NCBI GenBank assembly: GCA_024803745.1
Contig: JANJXV010000004.1
Coordinates: forward strand, 52,456,358 to 52,520,357
DNA length: 64,000 nucleotides
Source: Megascapheus bottae
Taxonomy: Eukaryota > Chordata > Mammalia > Rodentia > Geomyidae
Direction: 5' to 3'
The notes under the pieces are model-generated. The model was not told the origin of the DNA. It saw only the letters and a program-made list of their open reading frames with translations, and searched no databases. Each line of letters opens with the position of its first letter. Position 1 is the stretch's first letter. Shown piece after piece: positions 11,236 to 21,950 of the stretch. A program made the translations under genes and the position numbers.

Positions 11236-12080
11236 ACCCTAATATGACAATTCGTCTAAAGTCATTGTGAATAAAAGACTGATGAAACATATTTAAAGAA
11301 ATGAGAAACAGAAAGCAAGAAATAAAATAGTCTTTGGATTTGGATGTTCTAATGCACTTGTTCAGCTGGTGGTTGTAGGAAGTGGGAGATGAGTTACAGT
11401 GTTCATTTTCTTTGGAGAAGAACTGTAGCTTGGAGGCTCTCACTGTTGAGTTGAACATTCAGTTTTTAGCTACTGAAGAAACATTCTTAGTTACCTTCAA
11501 AAACCCCACAATCAGTATAAATAGCAGGCTACTTATCTGCTCCCTGCTACACTCAAGTGAAGCGACCTGCACAGTCACCAGAGAATTCCTTCCACTGAAG
11601 AGGGAATATTGACCCTCCACATGGCAACTTGCTGGGAACAGAATCTACTGGGAAGTTCCATCATTGTCTAGAGGGTCTATTCAATTTGATTGCTTCCTTA
11701 TAATGGCAAAGGAATCTGCCACTTGCCAGCTTTTGTGTTAGGTAGGAAATGAAAAGTAAGAGAAATGAATTCTTTTAGTTTTGAATTTCTCAGGTCAATC
11801 ATGTGTAGCTCTTGGATCTTGTCACTGCTTTGTGTCTCATCAGGACTGCTGGCAGCTGAACTGGAGACAGCACAGTGCTTTCGTTAAGGAGGGACACATC
11901 ATACATTGTCTCAATCCATTATATTAACGTACTAAGGATCCTCCAGCCAAATGAAGCCATAGGACTACAACCATAGGAAATGTTTATTGTCGCTTTGCTT
12001 TATTTTTGTGGTTGACAAAATTGAATGATGACCCCCCTGATGCATCCGTGTGGTGTTTACACTTTACAAAGCTCTGTCAC
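11236..12080. other. Unannotated non-coding stretch
   Basis: Unique-looking sequence with no recognised repeat or exon. A TATA-like TATAAATAGC near 11517 lies in a random context and I do not call it a promoter. Confidence 0.45.
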
Positions 12081-12186
12081 ATACATTAGGATCCTTCATG
12101 AATTTGCATGTCATCCTTGCACAGGGACCACGCTAATTTTCTCCGCATCATTCCAATTTTAGTATATGTGCTGCTAAAACGATCAC
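12081..12186 (-). pseudogene. U6 snRNA pseudogene
   Basis: The reverse complement of this 106-bp interval follows U6 snRNA from its first base (12186) to its end. The highly conserved segment that reads, on the plus strand here, CCAATTTTAGTATATGTGCT is intact, as are TCATCCTTGC and AATTTGCATG with few changes. The ACAGAGA box used to contact the 5' splice site is altered (reads GCGGAGA), and the 5' stem loop and 3' end carry several substitutions. U6 is copied by L1 machinery into many mammalian pseudogenes; I see no clear U6 promoter upstream (above 12186) and no A-tail or obvious target duplication. Non-functional copy. Confidence 0.93.
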
Positions 12187-13060
12187 TAGTATCCTTAAAT
12201 CTCGAAAGATTCTGGGAGAAAGGGGTTTACATCCTTATGTTCAAGTGGGAGAAAATTCCCAGAGCTCTGCCCAGTGTAAAAGATGCTAGAGGGAAGACAA
12301 TGCTATATTTAATGAGATACTTTTCCATGTCAAATAGAGAGGATCATGGGCTGACCTGTTATCTGTTTAAACTTCCTTGTGTCTGTGTTTAGGTGGGTTT
12401 GGGGAGAGAGACTGGCATTCTAGAGCGTGAACAGAGAAAAGCAGATGGCCCTCTCCAAAGTGAGTGAGCATCATCCAAATCAGAGAGAGGCTGAATAGGA
12501 AAGAAAAGCAGAGGGAGAATGAATTCCCTCTTTGCCTGACTTCATGAGCTGAGGCATCAATCATTTGCCCTCAGCCCTCGGTTTTCAAGCCTTCAAAGTT
12601 GCCCTGGAAACAATACTACTGGCTCACCCTCTCCTAGGCATATGAGCTACCATCATCTTTCAGTTTGTAGGGATGGGACTTTGCTGCATCCATAATTGCA
12701 TAAAACAGTATCTCATCATAAATTTCCTCCTGAATGTATGCTACTTTACTTAAGTACTCAGACTAATAAAATAAAAGAGATATAGCAACAGTCCTTTTTG
12801 AATTTGGCCAGAAGAAATTCCAAATTTCACAAAATGATTTACAAATGCAAATCACAAATAAAAGAGAATTAGAACCCTCGTGTATTGTCATTTCCTACAG
12901 TAGGGCCACTGTGAGAGTGCTATTTCCATTCTTTAAACACTTATTCCTCCCTCCTTCCTTGTATGTCCTTTCTAGAAGAGACTACACATTTGCACTTGTA
13001 GAGCAGAAATTCTAACTGAACATGTGTCATCATATGACACGCTGCCACCTATTTTTCTTC
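12187..13060. other. Unannotated non-coding stretch
   Basis: No recognised repeats. The frame at 12108-12392 (+) runs out of the U6 pseudogene and is not a gene. Confidence 0.45.
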
Positions 13061-13067
13061 AATTTAA

Positions 13068-13368
13068 TGTAATCTGATTGTAAAGATTATGTACAAAGGG
13101 GTTGCCGTTACATAACTAGGGTAATTAGTATATTTCTTAACCCCACCCTCATTTCTCCCACTTTCTCTCCCCCTTCTTAACTCCCCCACAAGTGATAAGG
13201 TCCATTTCCAACATAGTATAAGTATCACGGTTGCATTGATTCACCCTTTGTCCTTTGTCTTACCATTCTGTGTTTCCCTTTCCCTTCCCCAAATCAGATA
13301 AATGTATATATACCAAAATCAAATACAGTGTCAACAGGGGATAAACCAAAGGGGAGAAAAAGAATAAA
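13068..13368 (-). mobile_element. LINE-1 3' UTR, 3' part of an inverted-5' insertion
   Basis: The reversed L1 3' UTR starts at the 3' end (ATTGTAAAGATTATGTACAA) and passes through a C-rich stretch (13136-13190), a CCATTTCCAACATAGT block and CCAAATCAGATAAATGTATA. It stops near 13368, where the next L1 segment continues on the opposite strand. Confidence 0.85.
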
Positions 13369-13371
13369 GAA

Positions 13372-13600
13372 ATAACTTCACACAAATATCATATTAAATG
13401 AAATAAGCCAGACTCAAAGAAACATAGGCTCTATGGTTTTCTTCATTATTAGGCTAGGATAGTTCTGGAAGAGGATCACAATAGCTTATAGCTATGTACA
13501 CATGACCGTATAAGATGATTCTAAGTAAAATAAATTCCAAGGTATGAATTCAAGAGAATTTTTATTTATTTTAATTTGTTAATGTACTGCCATCTATTTT
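13372..13600 (+). mobile_element. LINE-1 ORF2 end/3' UTR start, inverted 5' part
   Basis: Plus-strand L1: ATATCATATTAAATGAAATA, AGCCAGACTCAAAGAAACAT, GGATAGTTCTGGAAGAGGAT, then ATGTACTGCC. In the intact L1 at 31.6-31.8 kb this stretch lies immediately upstream of what is found, reversed, at 13068-13368. The two halves therefore form one L1 copy with its 5' portion inverted. Confidence 0.8.
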
Positions 13601-13689
13601 GAGTACAGGCCTGAGTATCCTATGAGCTGAAAACATAGCCTTGGATAGCTTTGAATTCAGCCATATCACAATGTCATCCATTTAGAGCC

Positions 13690-13714
13690 AGGGAACCTTT
13701 CTTACATATCTTTT

Positions 13715-13752
<38 letters not shown>

Positions 13753-13925
13753 GATTGTGGGACTTAAACTCAGTGCCTGGGAACCATCCCTGAGCTTCAG
13801 CACTCATTTGAGTCACAGCACCACATCCAGGTTTCTGGTGGTTAATTAGAGAAAAGAGTCTCACAGACTTTCTAGACAAGGCTGGCGCTAAACTAAGATC
13901 CCGAGTTCTTAGCCTCATCAGTAGG
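13690..13925 (-). mobile_element. SINE, B1-like head plus Geo-like right half
   Basis: Reversed element: head near 13925, right half near 13755 (GATTGTGGGACTTAAACTCAG), linker GGTGGTTAATTAGAGA. Its tail is the (TTG)n array at 13715-13753. Confidence 0.85.
13715..13753 (+). repeat. (TTG)n microsatellite in a SINE tail
   Basis: Thirteen TTG units directly at the 3' end of the reversed SINE (CAA repeats on the SINE strand). The array grew from the SINE's A-rich tail. Confidence 0.97.
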
Positions 13926-14239
13926 TAGGATCCCTGCTACTGTCATCCAATTTTCTTAAACATCTTCACAGCTACACTTCTTATCAAAAGGACCTCAGAT
14001 TATAAGAATATGACTATGTGAAAATTAAATGTGGTATGTTTTACTTGTCAGTATGGGTAGCTAGTATGAAAGCAAAAGCCAGGAGTGTTCATTTCCATTC
14101 TAATCTAGAGAACCTCAAAAGAGAGACGCTGTCATATTTCCTGCTTCTGATTATCTCCATCTACAATAGTCTGCACACCAAATGTCAGGGTGTCGTTTAC
14201 CTGTTCATGAAATCTGTAGTCTGCCCATTTGGTTATTTT

Positions 14240-14650
14240 CAAAATTTTATTGGCAGGGTAATGTATAGAGGGGTTAGAGTTACATTCATCAGGTAGTGGG
14301 TGCATTACTTCTCATACATTGATAACCCTTCTCATGTTCCGGTCACTATTTCCCTACCTAACCCCTCCCCAATCATGTTGTTTCTCCCCCTTCCCTTTCC
14401 TATTTCAAATAAACAAATAAATGTATATACAATATACAATGTAACTAAGACATATTCTGTAACAAGAAGGGCAAAACACATAAGGGCAAAAAAAGAGAAA
14501 AGAAATTACATAGTACATTAAGAACAACAATCACAAAGATAAACCTCTTGTTTTCATATCCTAGAGTTCATTTTGTTTAGTCTCATCCTATATGACTTTG
14601 TGTATGGTCTTAAAAACCATTACTGAGACTTAATTCCTAACCAGCTTTCT
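14240..14650 (-). mobile_element. LINE-1 3' UTR, 5'-truncated
   Basis: The reversed 3' end reads TTTTATTGGCAGGGTAATGT, AGAGGGGTTAGAGTTACATT and ATCAGGTAGTGGGTGCATTA, then TATTTCAAATAAACAAATAA. The upstream part includes ACATAGTACATTAAGAACAA and a CTTGTTTTCATATCCTAGAG block shared with 50950-51010. Confidence 0.85.
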
Positions 14651-14736
14651 GTCTGGTCTATTATCTAAAGGGGTTGGTCTATTATCTAAGGGACTCCTGA
14701 CTGCCTGTTGCCACAGAAAACAGGTACACAGGACAC

Positions 14737-14751
14737 AGAACGCAGGTACAG
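14737..14751 (+). repeat. Target-site duplication, left copy
   Basis: AGAACGCAGGTACAG, repeated at 15105-15119 as AGAACTCAGGTACAG. It brackets two SINEs. Confidence 0.85.
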
Positions 14752-14948
14752 GGGCTGGGAATTTGGCCTAGTGGTAGAATGCTTGCCTCGCATGCACAAA
14801 CACCCAGGTTCAATTCTTCAGTACCACATACACAGCAAAAAGCTGGAAGTGGTGCTGTGGCTCAGTGGTAGAGCTCTAGCCTTGAGAAAGCCCAAGGACA
14901 GTGCTCAGGCCCTGAGCTCAAGCCCAGGACTGGCAAAAAGAAAAGAGA
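14752..14948 (+). mobile_element. IDL-Geo SINE
   Basis: The left monomer is ID-like (GGGCTGGGAATTTGGCCTAG, TGGTAGAATGCTTGCCT) with tRNA-type box A and a box-B-like GGTTCAATTCTTC. The right monomer is AAGCTGGAAGTGGTGCTGTG, GGCTCAGTGGTAGAGC, CTAGCCTTGAGAAAGCCC, GAGCTCAAGCCCAGGACTGG. This is the dimeric structure described for Geomyoidea rodents. It is the first of two directly adjoining copies. Confidence 0.92.
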
Positions 14949-14949
14949 A

Positions 14950-15104
14950 GGGCCAGGAGTTTGGCCTAGTGGTAGAGTGCTTGCCTAGCATGCATGGAGG
15001 CCCGGTTCGATTCCTCGGTACCACACACATAGAAAAAAGCCAGAAGTGGTGCTAAAGCTCAAGTGGTAGCCTAGGACTGGCACAAAAAAAAGAGAGAGAA
15101 GAAA
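14950..15104 (+). mobile_element. IDL-Geo SINE, right monomer mostly deleted
   Basis: The ID-like monomer is complete (GGCCAGGAGTTTGGCCTAGT, GGTTCGATTCCTCGGTACCA). The Geo monomer jumps from GTGGTGCTAAAGCTCAAGTG directly to CTAGGACTGGCAC, losing about 50 bp. It sits at the A-rich tail of the previous SINE, inside the same outer duplication. Confidence 0.9.
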
Positions 15105-15119
15105 AGAACTCAGGTACAG
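15105..15119 (+). repeat. Target-site duplication, right copy
   Basis: It matches 14737-14751 at 14 of 15 positions. Confidence 0.85.
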
Positions 15120-15540
15120 CCACAAGGGGACCCTTTCATGCAAGTTGGAGTTGGAGTGGGAGCTCCTAGAACACAGGACCTTATTTTGCACTTGCTACTT
15201 CGTGACATCAGGCTCACCACTCACTGTAGACTTTCTTTTACTTCAATGACCATTCCTGCCTCTTGGCTAATTCTGCTCCATCTTTCCCACCTTCACCTGT
15301 TAGAGTGGTTAGGCCTTTGTCCACAATTCTCTATTCATTCCCAAGCCAATTTCATCTTAAGTCTTTGAACAAACATGGATATACTGTATAATTACTTTAT
15401 ACAGAACCACACACACACACACCTTGGATCCCAAGCTCATGTCTTCCACCTACCCTACCTCTAAAAGGATGTTTACAAAGTATCTCAGTTTTTGCATGAC
15501 CTTCAATTGAATTCCTCATCTTATCCCTATCTTTAGTTTA
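15120..15540. other. Possible 5' part of L2, otherwise unannotated
   Basis: Pyrimidine-rich plus strand similar in style to the L2 that follows, but no block clear enough to call. A short (AC)8 lies at 15408-15422. Confidence 0.35.
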
Positions 15541-16545
15541 CTATCCAGAGACTTGTCTTCCCAGCAACAATGGCCAATACATCTTAGCTTTATCTTTGAC
15601 ATTTCTCTTTTTCTTATCCTCCATAACCAATTCATTAGCAAATCCTGTTGGCTTGTACATCAGCAGTCTTCTGTCTTTATGAATCCTTTTCTTCTGAGCA
15701 TTAGCTCTATCCCAGATTACTACAAGCCTTTCACATACTCTCTCTGTTTATGCTCTGGCCTCCCTATAATCAACCCTATACACAAAATGCAATGTGAGAT
15801 GTCCTGAGAAAGTTAAAAGTGATACTTGTAAGCTCAGCTGTTCAAATGGCAGAAATTGGGAGTAACACAGCCTAAGGCAAGCTCAAACAAAAGTGTGAGT
15901 CCCTATCAAAAAACACAAACCCAAGTCAAAGATTTATACATTAGAACATCTGCCTTGCAAGGCTGAAACCCTGTACTGAAAATAACAAAGTTAAATTCCA
16001 TCTTGTCACATCTCTAAAAAAGCAAGAGTTCTATTGTGATCCATGTGATGTTATAATCTGACTGGTTTCTCTCCTACTTAGCCATTTTGATCTCTCTGAC
16101 ATCTCCTTCATTCCTACCTCTCCAGTTTCACTGTCATCACTAGTGCTTTTCTTCTAAGAAGCCAAGCACATTCTCCCTAGTATCTGTCCTAGTTTTTCAT
16201 GCTAGGTAAAAGTAACATATCCCAGTCTCCTCCTTCTTTTCTTCTACTTTATCAGCAGAGTGAACCTCATATCACTTGATCAGGGAGGGCTTCTGTAATG
16301 ATTCTCCATGAAAACCAACCCTCAGAAACCTTCCCTGCCACCTTTTTCTAGAAAGCTGTTATTATTAGCTCCTATGAAATATACATACATGTTCACTTAT
16401 GGTTCTTGCTTCTCTTCTTCAAAATAAAAACCTTACAGGGCTTCCCTTGTGCATATTTAAAGGTTAATGGTATGCCTGGTATTCAATAGGTAGGTATTTG
16501 ATGAATATGTATATTTCAATTGAATGGATGAATGAATGGATAAAA
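15541..16545 (+). mobile_element. L2 LINE 3' region, interrupted by an old SINE
   Basis: Diverged L2 blocks come in the expected order: a CAATTCATTAGCAAATCCTG block with TTGGCTTGTAC; ATTACTACAAGCC; a block around 16110-16175 with CTACCTCTCCAGTTTCACTG and GCCAAGCACATTC; a GGGAGGGCTTCTG block; then TGCCTGGTATTCAATAGGTA and a run of GAATGAATG-type repeats near 16525-16540. The older SINE at 15815-15985 interrupts it. Confidence 0.7.
15815..15985 (+). mobile_element. Older SINE, B1/ID type
   Basis: CTTGTAAGCTCAGCTGTTC, CTAAGGCAAGCTCAAACAAA, GTGAGTCCCTATCAAAAAAC, then an ID-like unit with TGCCTTGCAAGGCTGAAACC. Diverged and inside the L2. Confidence 0.65.
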
Positions 16546-19500
16546 TGCCTCCCTAAATTTCATTGCTGGCCTTCAAAGTCCCATGAATACCTATGTGGTG
16601 GCTGGGTGGTGACTGCATATTCTGTGAGTGCCAGTGATAAACAAGTTTCTGTTTCCTTCAAAATACCCATAACTTATGCAGTTAGCCCAGAAAGAAATCT
16701 CTAATAATGGAAGAACCATTTCTACTGACTTGATAGTTATTGAAGATGATACTGCTTATAATGCTTTTGAAGGAAATTTGAGCTCATACAGACTGCTGAA
16801 TAGCACATGGGAAAAAAAGTGGCTTTCTCATCATTTAATGCATAAATTATTTTGGCCTAAAGTTGGTGATTTTAAAAAAGTTTATCATAAAATATCAGTA
16901 TGATGGCATTTATTTCCCTTCCAAGTAAAAACTATATTCCCTATATAAAAAAGTTAGTATTCATTGCTTTCTGCCCCCTGCTTGCCTATTGCCATTCTAA
17001 TACTACCTGAGAATGAATACAACCTTTCACTATCGATCATTGGTTATTGGTTTCAAGATTTACTAGGTCAAAATCTTCTTCTAGATGTCATATCATGAAT
17101 CACATTTGTTTCATTTTCCTGAAGTCTTATTAGACAATTCTTCAAGATCCCAAATAACCATAAGCGATTAAGCACATAATAATTGTAAATTGAAAATCTA
17201 CATATAGGATTAGTTCAATTACTCATTTTCTGAGTAAATTAGAATCCCTAAAGAAATTCATTCCCCATTGCTATGTTATTTATTCTGGAATTATAAATGC
17301 ATCAAGACTTTATTCATATGGTACTTCACCAATTTAGAATCTGAGGAAATTTAGACAAGGTGAAAGCTGAAGGTTAGTTTTGATTGCGATGCTTTTCTTA
17401 ATAAGTCGAATAGATTAATCTTGGAGTCAATTGGAAAGGAGAAAAAATTGAGGGTGAATAGTTTTGGAGAAATCTTACAAATACTGAGAATAAATGTTTT
17501 ATATTTATTTAACACTATTTGACATGAAATGTGCACAAATATTACTAGCTACTTGAGTATCATTTCCAATCTGATAGCAGGTTCTTTTAATTGTTTCAAT
17601 ATTTCCCTCAACTCTTGGATCTTATTATTGTCACCTGTGACTAATTCCACTCGGACTTATTTAGACTGATTGTAAGTATTATTACTAATAGCTTAAAAGT
17701 AATGGATTACATAATTGTTATATACTGTAAATATGGTGACTTATAAATGACAAAAATAAAATTTATTTCTGAGTTGTTGAGGCCAAAAAGTCCAACAGCA
17801 AGGTCCTGACAGATTCAGAGTCTGGTGAAAGTCAACTTCAGTACTCATAAATGACCATCTCTTCCTCAGTCCTGGAAAGAAGAAGGCAGGAATGCAGCTC
17901 TCCAGGTCCTCTTCTAGGGACCAAAAAAAAAAATCTCATTCTCTAATACCAGAACCCTTGAGCATAAGGATTTCACCATGTGAATTTGAGGAAAACATAA
18001 ACATTGACAATATAATAATTAAAATTAATTCTTTACTTTCTTATTGTTATTCTAGAATTGCTGTTCTCCATCAAGAGGTTATTGTATTGGTTTATAATTT
18101 TATACACACCCATGAAACATTTCCAGGATCACTAACATTTGGGGATGAAATAATTTATCTTCATAAAAGTTCATTTTCAATTTCATGAAAAGCACATTAT
18201 ATTGAATTTGCCTCGATGTTTTAACTTCATTTTCAGTTACTTATAGAAATTAAGTCTAAATCTACATGAAATGTTTATGTTCTAAATTTCACAACAAAAT
18301 TTTCTAACATATATATTGTCAGTACTTAAAGAGCAAACCTGGCAATCAACATGGAAGATACTGCTTTAAACTTCCTGTGTTAAAAAAAATCCCCAAACAT
18401 TTCTCTTATGGACACTGAGTTTTTATTAATTCAGTATTTATCAGCCCATTTATAGTTTTCATTACTTGAAACTCCTGAAGGAGCCATCAGACTAACAGAT
18501 CAAATGAGTTAGGCATAAGTCATATGGATTAAAACTATCTCAGTGGACACAATGTTAGGAGGTAGAGAAGAATTATATTTTGTACCTGATGGTCAACAAA
18601 CTAGCAGTTTGCTTTTCCAGAAGGAAAGGGAATTTTACTGACAGGACTCCTGTGCAACCTTCTGTGTCTGCTTCTCTGAGATTCCAATATGGCCTTGATC
18701 ATCCTCTAAGAGCCTTAAGGCTTGAAAGTCATCCAAGTGCTAGAGACCAATGTAAACGGGATTGGCATCTACCCAAACTTCCTCAAAGGTAACTGATTTT
18801 CCTCTTCAACTTTCTGTAGACAATTTGTGGAACGAATTCACCTTTCCTAGAGTTATTTTTATACTAGATAGACAAACATAAAAATAACATTATTATAAGT
18901 AATGGAATGAAGTCAGGCACTATTAACGTTGATGGTTTGTATCCTCTGCCGAGTCCCAGGAAAACACCTATTTCTTGCTGCACAAACAGATGGAAGGTTA
19001 AGGAGAAGGTCACTACATTTGTGACCAGGACAGAAAGAGATTTGCTTCCTCTCAGCCCATCCTTCCTTGGAACTGTGAATGAAGCTGAGAAGAACAAAAA
19101 CAACTGTTTGGGAAGACATGTTTTCAAGTGTGATTATGACAAACCCATATTTATTTTGTAATGTTAACTGTACATATTTATTTGACAATGCAATTTTATT
19201 TTTGCAATGAAATTACTTTAAAAATTACACGAGATATTTAATATTTGTCATGGATTTTTTTTCCTTTCTGAGTCTTGAAATTAATGTTTGTTCTTTAATT
19301 CAGCACCCATACTTGCATACTCATCAATATTCAGAGTTAGTAAAGAAAGGGAGGTAACACCTTTACATTTTAAGCATCAATCTTGTTGTTCATTTTGTTG
19401 AAATAAAATCTAATCAACCTTTCTTTGCTGCAGAAAAGCTTTTGTTAAACATACCTTCGCTGTCCAAAAGAGAGAATTATAGAATTCTCAATGCAATGTA

Positions 19501-19645
19501 AAAGATACATTTATATATCCACATCTGAATATACTGAAATAGCATATATATTTATAGATAAATAGGTAGAATTCAAGATCATATTACATATATTCATCTG
19601 TGAAACAGATCATCACAGAAGTTCAGACCTAACCTGAATTTGGCT
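16546..19645. other. Unannotated AT-rich non-coding stretch
   Basis: 3.1 kb, AT-rich, without recognised SINE, L1 or LTR. Frames at 17892-18188 and 18907-19161 (+) and 18913-19188 (-) are short and unmatched. Ancient repeats beyond visual recognition are possible. Confidence 0.4.
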
Positions 19646-19647
19646 TT

Positions 19648-19830
19648 ATTCACTGGACTCACAAGTACTGAATTCCTATTATGCATTTGGTACTATGTTA
19701 GTACTGAGAAGATAAAGACAAACAATGAAGATTTTGTGCCGTTAGAGGTTAATGATGAGGAAGGAAGCCAACTTAAGTAAATAGCAGTAAGTATAATTAT
19801 AGGAAGATTGCTGGAGGAACACCTTCTTAG
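19648..19830 (-). mobile_element. L2 LINE 3' end (ancient)
   Basis: The plus strand shows the reversed L2 3' end: a GAATTCCTATTATGCATTTG block (cf. TACTATGTGCC), GGTACTATGTTAGTACTGAG, AAGATAAAGACAAACAATGA, then GTTAGAGGTTAATGATGAGG. Diverged. Confidence 0.6.
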
Positions 19831-20264
19831 CATCAAACAATAATAAAAAGAAAAAACAAAGTATCCAGCCAAGATGTAATAATAGGGACCAATTTTATTG
19901 TATCTGAAACAACAAAAATGCTAAACAAAAAAAATGTGAAACTATGGATATAGCACACTGTTAACGAAAGTAAATGAACTCCGAGAAAGATAAAACAAAG
20001 GAGTCCTGCTTGTGATGGCCTGATCTATGTTTCCTAGAGAATGCTTTAGATTGTGACATAGGGAGGGATGCATGTAGACTAACGAACTCCCTGAGCTGAA
20101 GAAACAGCAGGAAGTTAGGGCACTCAAGATTCCTGTTAGTTGTAGGGCATAATACTAAAGAGAAAAATGAATAGAATAGGAGTTCCAGAGAACTGGAGTT
20201 CATCCCTGTTGAGTATTCAAGTGGGTATTGAAGAGGAGGTTTATGTAAAGAAACTACCAAGGCC

Positions 20265-20460
20265 AGCAAATGAACCACTTGGTGCTAGACTGACTTTTAC
20301 AGACATGCAACTCATTGTTAGCAAAGCTAAAAGCTGATGAGAGCTAAAAGTCATCTTTTGAGCAAAAAGAAAAAGATACCATGTGGAAATTTTGATCCAC
20401 ACAAAAGATTCAAAGAATTGAAATAATAAATGCAAGCCAATTCCAGGCATTGAGCAATCA
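20265..20460 (+). mobile_element. HAL1/old L1M 3' end fragment, first copy
   Basis: The segment ATCTTTTGAGCAAAAAGAAA, GATACCATGTGGAAATTTTG, ATCCACACAAAAGATTCAAA, GAATTGAAATAATAAATGCA is repeated, diverged, at 21565-21655. It resembles the 3' end of HAL1 (half-L1) elements, which contain ORF1 but not ORF2. Confidence 0.7.
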
Positions 20461-20599
20461 TGACTGTCCTCAATACAAAACCTAGGAAATATAATTTATT
20501 CATTTGACATAAATCTCCTCTGAGAACACTGCCTCAAAATTGGAGATGTATAAAACCTGTTCATGTTCTTACAAATAAATAAAGCTTAAACATAAGTCC

Positions 20600-21228
20600 C
20601 TAAAGAAGTAACCTTTTCCCAAATAGCCTAACTACAAGTACTCAGCTCAGAAATATTTTTAGAAACACCATACTCAGCAATCAACAGGCAAAACAAAATA
20701 TCATTAAGTATGAAAAGAAAGAAAGTATAATCTACTTAGAGAAAGAAGAGTCAACCAATCAAAACTAACTCAGTTTTAACACCAATGGAATTAAAACCAT
20801 CATTATAACCTAATTTGATATGTTCAAAATGTAGAGCAATGATTGAACATCTTATAGAAGACATAAAAGAGACTGAATTTAATTTCTAGAAGTAGGTATT
20901 ATAATGTCTGCTTTGTAAAATACTTAGGCTGAAAATAATGACAAATGACATTTGAGAAGAAAAGATTAGTGAACTTGAAGACACAGTAATAAAAATTCTC
21001 CAAAATGAAACACACAGAGGAAAAAGGCTGACAAAAAAATGAACAAAGCATCAAGGAAATGTGAGACAATTTTAAATAAAAAATGTCTGGGTAACTAAAG
21101 TCTCTAGAAGAGAAGAAATAGGAATGATACTTTAAAAGTAGTGACTGAAAAACTACATTTGATGATACTTATAAACACATGCATCCAAGAAACTTAGTCA
21201 AACAAAAGCATTACATACAAGCACATGT

Positions 21229-21260
<32 letters not shown>

Positions 21261-21690
21261 ACACACACAGAAGGAAAGTATAGGAGGGCATATATGGAGC
21301 CTGTTATAAACAGAAAATCTTAGAAGCAACTACAGAAAGAAGAGAAACTATATACAGAAACAAAATGTTTGAATGATAGCAGATGTCTTACAGGAAAACA
21401 ACAAAAGACAATAGACCAAAATGCTTAAGGAACTTAAGGAAAGAATTCAAGCTAGACTATACTATGTCCTTCCAAAAGATAAATTGGAAATGAGTACTTT
21501 CTTGTATATACAAAAGCTAAAGTAACTCATCACCAGCAAAGCTACAATCTGGTGAATGTTAAGGGAAATCTTTTGAGCAGAAAGAAAATAATACCACATG
21601 AAAACTTTGATCCACACAAAAGATTGAAGGACTTGAAATAATATAAATGCAGGCCAAGTACCAGGCTTTGTTCTTATTACTTACACATCA
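20600..21690 (+). mobile_element. HAL1/old L1M element
   Basis: AT-rich plus-strand sequence resembling HAL1: an ORF1-like region with AGAAAAGATTAGTGAACTTG, AAGACACAGTAATAAAAATT and CTCCAAAATGAAACACACAG; a later GCATCCAAGAAACTTAGTCA block; then the 3' region at 21530-21660 shared with 20265-20460. The reading frame is broken. A CA array sits at 21229-21269. Confidence 0.75.
21229..21269 (+). repeat. (AC)n microsatellite
   Basis: About 20 AC units with one AT interruption, inside the HAL1-like element. Confidence 0.97.
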
Positions 21691-21707
21691 TAAAAGATGA
21701 ACATTGA

Positions 21708-21950
21708 ACAGGGAACCTATGGATCACACCTGTAATCCTGGCTACTCAAGAGGCTGAGATGTGAGGATCATGGTTCAAAGCCAACCTGAGTAGGAAAGTC
21801 CATGAGACTCATCTCCAATTAACTACTGGAAAAACAGAAGTGACACGATGGCTCAAAGTAGTAGAGCACTAATCTTGAGCTGAAGTGCTCAGCGATAGCA
21901 CCTAGGCCCAGAGCTCAATTCAAGCCCAATGACTGACCAAAAAAAATAGA
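21708..21950 (+). mobile_element. SINE, B1-like head plus Geo-like right half
   Basis: CACACCTGTAATCCTGGCTA, CTCAAGAGGCTGAGATGTGA, CATCTCCAATTAACTACTGG, GTAGTAGAGCACTAATCTTG, and a final CAAGCCCAATGACTGACC with an A-rich tail. All parts are present and moderately diverged. Confidence 0.9.

Noticed and set aside
11517..11527. TATAAATAGC as a promoter TATA box
   Set aside because: No initiator, CpG-rich context or downstream exon. Such strings are frequent by chance in AT-rich DNA.
14752..14830. A functional tRNA gene (box A and box B visible)
   Set aside because: It is the ID-like left half of a SINE. It has no cloverleaf acceptor stem and is followed by the Geo half and an A-rich tail.
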